This document shows positions 12,927 through 26,586 of a stretch of 64,000 nt of DNA, piece after piece; the stretch's first letter is position 1; each line of letters starts with the position of its first letter. The notes beneath the pieces are model-generated. The model made no database searches. It was given only the letters and a program-made list of their open reading frames with translations, and was not told the DNA's origin. The DNA comes from Thamnaconus septentrionalis (lineage: Eukaryota > Chordata > Actinopteri > Tetraodontiformes > Monacanthidae): the NCBI GenBank assembly GCA_009823395.1, contig CM020505.1, positions 6,007,629-6,071,628 on the forward strand. The letters run 5' to 3'. The position numbers were made by a program, and so were the translations under genes.

Positions 12927-14542
12927 AGTGTGACTGTGTGAACAAACAAAACTAAAACACAATCTCACACTAACGTGATTCTGGGCAGATTTTCCAACTG
13001 TGGCGGTTGAAATTATTCAACACTGTGAAAGATGTTGTCTTGTCTCATTGTCATGAACCCAATATCATGTATCGCCACAAAGTCGATTAAATTGGAAGTA
13101 CCAAATCTCTCTGACTTTCTGCTATCACATAAAACACATAAAAAAAAAGACATAAAACGCAGTGACGAAATGACAATCAACGACAATTTGCCTTGGTGTC
13201 TGAAATAGCGATGCAAAATAAATTTCCAAAGGAAAGTTTGTGTGGTTGTGTGTGTGGATTGTCTGAACATAACGAAAAATAACCTTACCAAGATTAATTG
13301 ATCTTAATCTTAACTCTTAATCTTAATCTTAATTTTCGCTCACTATATTAATGAGCAAATGTTTTTCGTACACATGGAAATAACCCTCAAGCGCCCATGC
13401 TGGGCCTCAGCTCCGGACACCATTCTCTCAGCCGCACTGGGCACATATGTTCACACTTTTTCACACTTAACACACTTTTAATTCATATCACCTTATAAAC
13501 ATTTAGAGTCTCGCAAAATGTGAGTAACCAACCTGAGAATAGTGGAAATATAATGTGGAGATTGGCTATGACAACACCTGTTGCGCGTTTTCCAAGCGCT
13601 TGGATTATGAGTCAAGCTAGCTTCCGCTTCCCTTTGCCAGGAGCCCCTGTGACCCTGCTGATCGGTGATGCCCCCTAGTGTCTGTTTTACCAAACAGCGG
13701 CCATTCGCTCGCATTTGTGTTTCTCTGTAACGTGACCCAGGACAGAGGCTGTGTCACCTGCACCATGCCCACATCCACGCTCAAGTATTTTAGTCTTTCT
13801 GACAGGGTTTGACTGTTGTTCTCCACTCCAGTAATCTTCAGTTACTCCAGTGCTTCTCTATCAATCACTTCTTCCACAAATTAACATGTATTAAATATGC
13901 TAAGGACGGTTTCATAGCCTTAAAAAAAAACATAGCCTTATGAGTTCATATTGGAGAAATATTTACTTTTATTTATGTCATGTATTTTAATCAACATAAA
14001 GTTACACCTTTCATACTTTCTCAGTGCTGCACCCACCAGGAAAACATAATTTATTATTCATTTGTTTATTTATTAGACCTTTTTTGCATTATAGTTATTT
14101 TTGAGGCTGACCAGTAGGTAGCACACAAGAATCTGCGGAAATCAAATCACATTGAAATGCGGTAAATTTATTTATCACTGGTTCAGTTTATCTGAAGTCT
14201 AATTCTAAATGCTACTCCAGTGAACACGTCAAAAATGAGCAAAAATTGTGACAGAGCAAGTCGCAACATTTCTAATGGCTGGCTCATGTACAAAAAAAAA
14301 AACATAAAAAAAAAGTAAACATATCATCCTTTGGGATTTTTTTTGTTTCAAATGTTAAACTAAAAATGCAATTTTTAATCTAAATTTAAACAACTGTTTT
14401 TGTTTTTTGCATATTCAAAAAGGGTTTTTTGAATATTCAAAATCAGATGAAACAGATTTACGCTCTAAATCTTGCATAATGTTGGTGTTAATTCATCTAA
14501 ATTAACACCATCCATCCAGGGAATATACGAGGAGTAAAACTC

Positions 14543-14548
14543 TTTATT
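14543..14548 (-). terminator. Poly(A) signal overlapping the stop codon of the slc51b-like gene
   Basis: Minus-strand AATAAA shares bases with the TAA stop (14546-14544). If used, the 3' UTR would be only about 15-30 nt. Confidence 0.5.
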
Positions 14549-16369
14549 CAGCGGTCATTTCTGCATCCACTGCTGCTGATGCCTCGTCCTGTTTGTGGTC
14601 ATCAGCTACAGTTTCTTGAAATAAACAAGAGGTATTGCCATCTTTCCATGTCACTACAATGTCTCCTTCTTTGGGCTCACTCACTTCCCCGTTTGAGGGG
14701 GAGCACTTGTCTTCCTGCAGCGTGCTGTCAAGTGATGCCAATGGTTTGTTGTCGCTGTCGTCTCGTGCTGCTGAGACAACTAGCAGTTCTTCACCTTCAC
14801 TCTTCTGGGCCATCGCTGCAGCTGCTTTATACTTGGCAATCTCACTTCTGTTCCTGAATAAAGAGATACAGAAAATCAATTAGTTAAGGGACCCTGAAAA
14901 CAGAGATTGGGGAACTGGCAAAATAATTGTACTACTTTAATTTTTATGGTTTATGTAATGTTGTTGTCTTAAAAACAGCCAAATTAAAACAATACATATT
15001 TTATGTAATAGGGTATATCAATTGAAAAATGGCCAATTGTCAAATGAATCTAAGGATCACTCCTAATATCTAAATCTCATTGTGGACTCGGACAAGGCCA
15101 AAGTTAACCATTGATTGTGCAGGCAGTAGAAATATGAAGGCTTTCCCAAGGACGTCTATAAAACCAAGGACTTCTTCAAAACAGCAACACCAGCGATTGA
15201 ATGCACCATTCTCAACCTGACAGCAGGAGGCGTGTTTACCTATTAAATCTGCTGGGGAGACTCTGCGTCACCAGCTAATATAAGAGAATATCAGACACAA
15301 TGCAAGACACGTTGACCCTCCATCAAGTGTCCCCTCTGGGGCAGATGGATGGAACGTGAACACAGTCGGTACTGAAATACACGTAAAAAGTTTATATCTT
15401 GTGGAAAAGAAAAGAAAAACGAAACAACTGTGAAAGTAAAAGAGGTCATACTTGTTGGCCATGGCTCCCATTCCCAGCAGCAGGAAGCCAGTGAGAAGAC
15501 AGATGAATGCCAGGCCCAGCAGAGCAAATTTCCAAATGGTAGCTTTCGCAAAAAGAAGACAAAAATCACAAAATGCAATTCGATAGAATGTGAAATATTT
15601 AAAACAATTGCCAACAGTTAAAAAACAGCAAATAAGGGTTTTTGATCGACGCTAGTTAAGTGTTTTGTATGCACACATTTTGTTTGCAAAAAAAATCTAG
15701 CTTTTCTAATTTGTTTTTAGGTCTTATGTTTTGCCAGGCTAAGTCAAAGTCTGATATGCTAATTTTGTTTAGATCAAAAGTCTTAAATATATATGGGAAT
15801 AGCTGGAAAAATAACTTTGCAAACTCAACAACTGGTTAGTAACCGAATCTCATAAAAACTCATAAAATGGACACCCTCGGACCACAATAGTCTTCAATCG
15901 AACCCTGCAAACAAGGACTGCTGAGATTTCAATCTTAACATCCCCAAAATTCATGTTGCCAATCTAAAATGTGAAGCATTTCCAGTGAATCTTAGGATTC
16001 CACCAACAAATCACATCAAACAAAGGTGGAACGTTTTCAGCGATTGCACTGAAAGGTGCAAATAAAGGGGGAGGAGTGGTTATTGCAAGTTTACAGTAGC
16101 TGTGTGACCTGTAACCTGCAGCTTTTCATCCAAATTAGATTTTAAAAAATTCCCATTACAAGACAAATTCACTGGAGGCTTTTTTCTTTTGGCCTTGAAC
16201 CCCAAGTGTCTTTGGCGAGAAAAGGTTTTTGAAGTGAGGCTCAATCAATAACCTTCTGGTTTCATCTCATCTGATTTATTTACAGTATATCTTTATTTAT
16301 TCATTCATTTCACCATTTTTTAATTGGTAAAATGAAATTAATTTATGTAATAGTCTTTCCACAATTGCA

Positions 16370-16402
<33 letters not shown>

Positions 16403-17169
16403 CTCACGATCTTCTGTGCGGTAGTACCAGCGCATGTATTCCCTCTCTTCCTCAGTCATGCCCGCCAGTTTTCCCATCTGCTCGTCTTCCTCCTCTGGAT
16501 AATCAGACGACCTTCTCGATCCTGGAGGAGAAAAAAACACCTGCTGCACTTTTCTTCGCTCGCACTTCGCCAGTACGCATACTCTTAACGACGAAAGGTG
16601 ATATTTTGAAAGCAAAGCACTGGTGTCCCTGCAATCATCCAGAACTTACGTTCAACTTTTCCTGGCAAATGTCCGCCTTTTCCAGAGATTTCCACTTTGA
16701 GTTTTTTCCACCATGTGTCAAAGTCAGGCGTTGACCGTCCACGGAAAGCAGCATGGACGTGCTCCTGCTGATCAGTCCGTTCCTGTCGCAGTCCCATATT
16801 AGCCCGCTTGAATCTGCCCCTAGTCCCTCGCAAGAAAGAGTCTTGACAGGCTCATTCTGTGAGGCTGACAAACATCTGGATGATGCCACACACATGAGCA
16901 TTCCCTCATCTGTCCATGTCCACTGCTGTGACTCGGAGTCAAGATTGCACCTCTTCAGCACGACTTGTCCTGTAACAGCTGCTTCTTCAAGACACAGGCT
17001 GTGCTGAGTGTTGTAGATCGTGAACGCTTCTGCCCCTGTAAGTTGATGCAAAGAGTGGCAGATACTAATTATTTCATGCTGATGTATAGCTCTGGGCTCT
17101 AAAGTCTTGACAAAATAAAAATGACTTACCCAAAATGAAGGCAGAAAGTAAGACCCAGGTACTAAACAT
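14544..17169 (-). CDS. slc51b: Organic solute transporter beta-like protein with N-terminal R-type lectin domain
   Basis: Five coding exons: 17169-17130, 17035-16650, 16540-16408, 15542-15452, 14853-14544. They join in phase to 960 nt (319 aa). Residues 1-14 (MFSTWVLLSAFILG) look like a signal peptide. Residues 15-142 form a mannose-receptor-type cysteine-rich (ricin-B fold) domain with six cysteines and W-containing repeat ends (SQQWTW, LIWDC, SKWKSL). A linker ends in EEREYMRWYYRTEDP, then a transmembrane helix at about 192-213 (FALLGLAFICLLTGFLLLG) and ANKNRSEIAKYK. The acidic EExxxMxWxxRxED block, helix and basic stop match Ost-beta (SLC51B), which pairs with SLC51A to move bile acids and steroids across basolateral membranes. 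Human SLC51B is about 128 aa with no lectin domain. The exon 3 acceptor is uncertain: a pyrimidine-rich AG at 16523-16522 breaks the frame, while the CAG at 16543-16541 keeps it. Confidence 0.75.
16371..16402. repeat. (TAGA)n microsatellite
   Basis: About eight tandem TAGA units starting just after the exon 3 donor (16407) of the slc51b-like gene. Confidence 0.9.
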
Positions 17170-17170
17170 G

Positions 17171-17298
17171 TCTGTAGAAAAGGAGGTAAAAGGTTAAGAG
17201 TTGTTTTTAGTCTTTCTGTGAATCATAATGATCATAAATAGGTATTCTACTGCAATAATGCATGGATACATTGGAGGGCATTTGTTCATGTGCTTACC
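17171..17298 (-). promoter_or_regulatory. 5' UTR intron of the slc51b-like gene
   Basis: A minus-strand donor GCAG|GTAAGC at 17298/17297 and an acceptor TTTTCTACAG at 17181-17172, just two bases before the ATG, indicate a noncoding first exon upstream of 17298 in the GC-rich patch at 17299-17335. Confidence 0.55.
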
Positions 17299-18009
17299 TG
17301 CAGTGGCGGCGGGACGACGATTAGGTACGACGGTCTTGCCGAGGACAAGTAAAAGTATTTTTCCAAGTTTTATGAGGAGGAGCCTGCAGTCTTATTGCCC
17401 TCCGTGAGCGACACAGACTCAGAATTGTATTATCTCCATGTACTGAATGGAGATTCACATTAACAAAGAAAATGAGAGCCTTTAAAACAAAGTTCAGGCA
17501 GTTAAATGCCAGGTCTTTGACCCTGAAGCTCGGTTACTGTTTAGACAGCACTGCACTAACCTTGTCTTTTCTGCTTGTGACTCATCGGTCACAAACCTGC
17601 TTGCTTAAACAGACAAGGTGGAGTTGAGTTTGATTCTCAACCGTTTGCTTTAACAACAGGGGTATAAACAGGTAAATAAATTACAGTGTCATTGTGTTAA
17701 TAATTATCACGATAGTTTTATAGATTTCAAACCTAAGCTTTACACTCACAATCTTACTACAATACAGTTATTTAAAGAAATGCGGTATTGGACCAACTTA
17801 CTCTGTATCAGAGCATGCAATTATGCAAGAAGCCCTTTTATTTTGGCCAATAGACTTCTCCATGATATAATTCATATATAATGGTTCAAGTACTTCTTTT
17901 TTTCCAATTTATTTTTCTCAATACTTCTAAATTGAAGTCTATTGAGGTTTAGCTAGCAAACATCAATCCTGACATATAAATCATTACATCATCCACAGTC
18001 CTTTAGGAC

Positions 18010-18610
18010 CCCGGGCAGGTTAGCTCAGTGGGCTCGACTGCTGACTCTGGTGTGGGACACCAGTGGGACAACGCAAGATCTCCTGGAATCAAGGCTTCCA
18101 AAGGACAAGTGTGCCAACAGAAGGGTTTTAAGAGTGGCCACATGGCTCACTGCATAAGAGAAAGATGTTTGAATCTCCAGGTTGGTGGTTCAAGACCCAG
18201 GGCAGGCACACAAGTGTTTCTAATTCAAGAGGTGCGAACCTGTTTGTCATAAGAATTGAACCATAATCTGAGACATTTTTTTCATGCTGAGCTACGTGAA
18301 AACTCATGAGTCACTTCTACTGGAACATGTATATTTCGGGGGCCACTGGACTTTAAAATGGATCTCTACCTGGTGTTGGACTCAAACCTCCAAACACCGG
18401 AATTATATGTCAGCACTCTTACACCTTGAGCTATCTGCTGACACTTGAAGTACATCAAAAGGCACATTTATCCTGCATGTTTGAGCCATTGAAATTCAAA
18501 CTGGATCTTTGGCCATGGTGAGCCTTGATCTACCAACCTTGGGATTCAGAGACTGTTTGTTGACTTACAAACTGAGCTATCTGTTGACTGTTGTGATACA
18601 TCTCCTGGCC
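18010..18610. repeat. Cluster of four degenerate tRNA-like units
   Basis: Two units on the plus strand (about 18018-18110 and 18130-18215) and two on the minus strand (about 18440-18360 and 18595-18490). Each shows A-box-like TAGCTCAG/TAGCTCAA and/or B-box-like GGTTCAAGACC or GGTTTGAGTCC at tRNA-like spacing. None folds as an intact tRNA by eye, so these are probably SINE heads or pseudo-tRNAs. Confidence 0.55.
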
Positions 18611-20065
18611 AATTTATTTAACTGTTCTCTAATAGTTTTCATGTCATTTGTAAATGTCCGAATGTCGGGAAAAACATCCTAGTGGTACGTAGATGACACC
18701 TTATGAACCTGTGGCACATTACCCAAATGGTAACACTGTCGTCATTGTTAATCAATACGGACACCTGCTGGATGGTAAACTTTATTGCAGGAAATACTAT
18801 TCAGCGAATCCACTGACTTACTGATTAATTGACCTAGTTGTATATACGAAATATTTGTAACTATTTTTGTTGGTTTGTTTTCTTGTATTATTTTATATCT
18901 AATTCAAAGTGCAAAATATATTGTTTATTCACAGCGCGATGTCACGGAGTCGCTGTCGAGTTGTATCTCGGCTCGCCCTGATTGACTAATACGTCCTGAT
19001 GTATCGCGGAAGTTACAAGGGGTATAGTGGGAAATGCGCATGCTCCATGTGCCGCATAAATGCGGAAGTCAAAAACTTTTCTTTCAACCAAATTTGAACG
19101 AATGGGCCACCCTAGTAGCTCGCAGATGTAGACAAGTACTTTTGTTGTTTTTGTTGGGGTGAAATTGGGGTCCACCTCGACGCAAAATGTATTTATTTCA
19201 TATTTTCTTAATTTTCATTGTTTAAATGTCACTAGTACGTAGTGCTAACGTACAGAAGCATATTCACTGTTCATGTAGGCTACAACTTGAAATAAAAAAT
19301 AAAAAACATTTAATGTTGCGCTATGCGTGGATTAGGCTTTTGAAAAAGTTCCCGAATACAAAAATGGCATTGCCCGTATGAGTTTGAAAGTAAGAATCTG
19401 AGATCTGAATCTTAAGGATTTATTATTGAGATTACTTTTATACATTCTGGACTTGATTGTGCCAGTGACTTAGTAGCAAGTAATCACACAAACAGGAATT
19501 ACAGTATGTCACACCATATGTGTACTTTAAACAAGAAAGCTAATAAAAGAAGTATGGTGTATATTGATTTACATTGACTTCTTCTTTCATTGTTTTGTAC
19601 AACTTAACTCACTCACACTTTTACCTCCAACCTGAACAGTACGTCAAACTTTAACCTAACCTCAATTCACACCTTAGCTCTCAACATAAACCTTCAACCT
19701 GAAATTTCATTATAAAGTTGTGGGGAGAAGTAAGGACCAGCCAAATCGTCCTCATCCTGGTTCTTAAAAACATACGCCGTTTCTTAGTATGCAAGTCAAA
19801 ACTTTCATGAACGGGAGAACATCTCATATTGGAACAGCATTGAACTTCATGCCTTGCTAAAGCAAAACATTATTTCACAAGGTAAAGCCTACTCCACATA
19901 GAAATCTGATCTAGTTAGCATGTTGGGTCCACATTCAAAATAGTTACCTTGAGCTGGTGAGAGATGATGGTATCATTCAGGACTTTTCCTGTGAGCCTTC
20001 AGATACCAAATTATAAATGAAAAGCTGAGCTTCAAAGGACCAAGAAGGACTCAAATAGCTTTTGT
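18611..20065. other. Intergenic, no gene seen
   Basis: Flank between the slc51b-like gene and uqcrfs1. Apart from the promoter-like patch at about 19.0 kb, nothing gene-like was recognised. Confidence 0.5.
19005..19078. promoter_or_regulatory. Orphan promoter-like motif cluster
   Basis: Two GCGGAAG ETS-type motifs (about 19006 and 19062) flank a TGCGCATGC NRF1-type motif (about 19034), in CpG-containing sequence unlike its AT-rich surroundings. No start codon or exon was recognised on either side. Confidence 0.35.
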
Positions 20066-20071
20066 TTTATT
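20066..20071 (-). terminator. uqcrfs1 poly(A) signal
   Basis: Minus-strand AATAAA lies 133 bases beyond the uqcrfs1 stop codon, a normal 3' UTR length. Confidence 0.55.
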
Positions 20072-20203
20072 AGGTGACAGAAATTTAGACAACATAGGTT
20101 TTCTGCACAGAATGCCCGGAACTAACACGGCATCATAATAGTTAAATATTCTGACACTCTCTCATAACCACGTACAATAAAGGCTCAGCCTGGGAAGTGA
20201 CAC

Positions 20204-21935
20204 TTAGCCAACAATCACATTATCCTCATCTGGAAACTCGTAGTAGGGGACCTCCAGGTTCAGGGGGGCCGGGCCTTTCCTGATGCGCCCTGACGCGTCG
20301 TAATGAGAGCCGTGGCAGGGACAGTAGTAACCCCCAAAGTCGCCAGCATTGGCAATGGGCACACAGCCTAAATGTGTGCAAACTCCAAGGACTATGACCC
20401 AGCTGGGATTGATGACTCTGTCCTTGTCGTGCTGAGGGTCTCGCAGCTCGGCAATGTTCACAGCGGACTCGGCCGCAATCTCCTTCTCCGTGCGGTGACG
20501 GACAAACAAGGGTTTGCCTCTCCATTTGAAGGTCATGTTTTTCCCTTCAGGGATATCACTCAACTTAATTTCAATTTTGGAGAGTGCCAGGACATCAGCG
20601 GAGGCGCTCATTGAGGAGACAAACTGACTGACCACCGTTTTGGCAGCATAGACTCCCACTACAGTTGTCGCACCCGTCACCAGGTATGAGAAGGTTTTAC
20701 GCGAATCCCCACTTTCCTGAGAGGACTTGCTGGGGTCGACCACCTCTGGGCGCCTGTAGTCTGAGAAGTCAGGTATCCTAATGTCTGTGTGGGCAAAGCG
20801 GACTCCAGCAGCGCCTGGAAATTATAGGGGGTAAAGAAAAAAAATGAGTGGCAACCAGAGAATTGGTAGACAGCAAGAAACATACTGACCCTTTAAAGAG
20901 TAGCTTGACAATTTTTTTTACAATAGTTAAAATCCTGCATAGGGGAAAAAGGATGCATCGATAACTGTAATAATCGATCAATAATCTAACCAGGAAATAT
21001 GCAAGTAGTATAGTTAAAATGTTTTGGACAAACAAAGCACACATTTTAAGTTGATTGTAGTAGGGTCTCTTGTGGTGAAGTTGTCAGGTAATGTCTAGAT
21101 CTTCTAAAATCATTACTGTCACATTGCTGACTTGAAAGATAAAACAGTGCATTTTATTACTTCTGCCTTGGTAAACTTTCTATTAAGTATAAATGTTATG
21201 CCACTGAGAGACAGTGCACAAACTATTTTGCTGTCCAAAATAATTGTATTTTCTGGACAGGCTTTGACATTATGCTGCTTAAGACAGCGCATCGGTTCAT
21301 TTTCATGGTAAAGTAGCTTACAAATTATTTTATTCTTATATTCAATATCATTATCAATATCTGTGCTTCCTTTGTCACAGATGTGAGAATATCCCACTTA
21401 TTTCCATGTTCATTTTTAAAAATAATAACATTCTCTATTCAGAATAGATTTTGTTATGCTCCAAAATGTTATTTGCCTGACCTAAACTGTACCCCAAAAT
21501 ATATAAAATCTTTAATGAAAGAATATCATATGCTATACGTTATGTCATAGGGAATGCTTTTACTTTCTACGTAAGGTTATAACCTATTGATTCAGACGTA
21601 AATTCAGCTTTTCAGGAAAATGATACATACATATTCAATATCTATAAACGAATTCAAAAGAATGGATTTCATTTCACCGGCACCGAAGAAGAAACGCCTT
21701 AGCTAGCCTAAGGTAGCAGCTTACCATTGATGCTAACAGTCACAGCGGGGCCCGTCTTTGGACTTTGACCGTTCAGCGTTTCGCGGCACAGAAACTTTTT
21801 CTTTGGGTTCAGCAAAATCTTCTCCCCCTTCAAAACCACGCCAGGTACGAGAGGTTTAAGGGGTCCGGCCACCGCAAAGGCTGTTGCTTGCATGTAGGGG
21901 GAAAGTGCCCCTGACCGAGCGGCAAAGGACATCAT
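20204..21935 (-). CDS. uqcrfs1: Cytochrome b-c1 complex Rieske iron-sulfur subunit
   Basis: The Rieske protein of mitochondrial complex III passes electrons from ubiquinol through a 2Fe-2S cluster to cytochrome c1. Two coding exons (21935-21725 and 20814-20204) join in phase 1 to give 273 aa; human is 274. Exon 1 encodes a basic presequence (MMSFAARSG) that resembles the mammalian MLSVAARSG start, so the first of two adjacent ATGs was chosen. Exon 2 carries [14 protein letters not shown], a single membrane helix ([17 protein letters not shown]), the flexible hinge MSASADVLA and the cluster fold. CTHLGC (residues 216-221) and CPCHGS (235-240) supply ligands C216, H218, C235 and H238, with C221-C237 as the stabilising disulfide, offset by one from human. 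All key residues are intact. The intron is 910 bp. Confidence 0.97.
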
Positions 21936-21989
21936 CGCGCTGGCGGGCGTGTGCTACGAGTACACGGCGACCTTGTTTAGCTGTTAGCA

Positions 21990-22085
21990 CAAGCGTCTTC
22001 TTCGACGCTCTCCTCCTTCTTCTTCTGGTTAACAGCGGTTGGAATCCAACTTTGGTGCATTACCGCCACCCTGTGCTGCGGAGTG
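21990..22085 (-). promoter_or_regulatory. uqcrfs1 5' flank with a CTT-tract / ATTACCGCCACC element
   Basis: About 50-150 bp upstream of the uqcrfs1 ATG lie a CTT-rich tract (plus-strand reading, about 22008-22026) and 33 nt later ATTACCGCCACC (22059-22070). The same arrangement occurs upstream of pdcd7. Confidence 0.4.
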
Positions 22086-22689
22086 TTGATTAGACTATAA
22101 CAAGCACAAACGAACTCGAAACTATATGAATAAATCTTATCAATGTTTTAGTTTCCCCGTGTTCTCGCGTTTTCTGCCACAGATGATAATGGTATCCTGA
22201 AGACTAGCATGACTCTAAATCAGTATCAGCACCTTTCTCTGTATCTCATATGACTTCCACCTCATGATCTATCGAGTCCTCCTTTCTTTGACATATCTCA
22301 TAGTCCTGTCTGATGTTTCCCAAACAAAATTAAACTTTTTCCTTAATACACAGCACCATACCTTAACCTTAACTTAGTCAAAACAACTTCATGGATGTGA
22401 GTTAGTGTTTTACAAATGAAAGCTGATAGATAGCTAGCTCGTCATTGCAAGATGCTTGTGATCTGAAGTTGATGCATTTGGTGGCTGTAGTGAAGATTAC
22501 GTTTGTCCAAGGGGAAAAAATGGCATGAGCAGTTGTTTTAGCGTGTTCGCCATCATGAAAATGCACATAAGGGAGTTTCTGCATTTCTTTTCTTTTTAAA
22601 TTGATTAGTTTTAAAAGAGAAGAAAACACCTTGATTAAACAAACAACACAAAAAACTCTATACAACAATAAATAATCAATAAGAAAAAA

Positions 22690-22690
<1 letters not shown>

Positions 22691-22725
<35 letters not shown>
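22691..22725. repeat. (TG)n microsatellite
   Basis: About 17 uninterrupted TG units. Confidence 0.9.
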
Positions 22726-22726
<1 letters not shown>

Positions 22727-22745
22727 TATAAAGATTGCTGATATA

Positions 22746-22779
22746 AAGTTATTTTGATAATGCATTATCAAAATAACTT
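22746..22779. repeat. 34-bp perfect palindrome
   Basis: Each half is AAGTTATTTTGATAATG and its reverse complement, with no spacer. Confidence 0.9.
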
Positions 22780-23375
22780 ATTATTCAAAATGCATTTCGA
22801 AGTAATGATGGATGGAACCGGACAATAAACCAAGTTCAAAATGTAGAGGATGTGAGATACAATAACAAAAAATATGTATTTATTAGGTCTTTCGTAAAAA
22901 AAAAAAAAAAAAAAAAAAAAAGTCAAAGTGTTTCTCAGTTAATCAGAAATACTTTTCATTTATTTGTTTATTTCCTAAGCAAATAAAATGGTCTGATAAT
23001 TTCAATAAACATGACATTTACTGTCATAAAACTGTATTTAAATACATTCAGTGATGAAGGGAATTACAATGATTCCTCTTTTCTATTATCCTGTTTTTGT
23101 TCTAATTTAAATCCCAGGCATTGTTTCAAAGTAAATTCCCATACATAACATATTATATTTCAGGCACAGGACTTGAAGCTAAATTTAAAAAAAAAAAAAG
23201 AAGAAGAAGAAGAAAGAGAGAGACAATAAAGAACAAAGTTTTGGGAAAACATTGAGATGACAGTTTGGTCAGACATTTTGGTAAGTCCAAATCCTTTTCT
23301 TTGTCTGGTGTCCTGTTAGGGAACAATGGCATGCAAGATTGTTTTGTGTAACTGCATGTGTTTGTGAGTCTCATA

Positions 23376-26577
<3,202 letters not shown>

Positions 26578-26586
26578 GCTGTACAC

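Larger units (their letters stand above)
10326..14542. other. Intergenic, no gene seen
   Basis: Between the ccnd1 upstream region and the 3' end of the slc51b-like gene. Contains poly-A runs (about 10664-10681 and 10992-11005), a mixed CAG/GGT repeat (about 12154-12194), CA repeats (about 12886-12925) and degenerate TTAATC repeats (about 13301-13334). No supported exon. Confidence 0.55.
22094..23150. other. Intergenic, repeats only
   Basis: Contains (TG)n at about 22691-22725, a 34-bp perfect palindrome at 22746-22779 and a poly-A run at about 22897-22921. No exon was found. Confidence 0.6.

Noticed and set aside
16521..16540. Acceptor at 16523-16522 with a fine pyrimidine tract for exon 3 of the slc51b-like gene
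   Set aside because: It would put the membrane-domain exon out of frame with the lectin exon. It remains possible if the two parts are separate transcripts.
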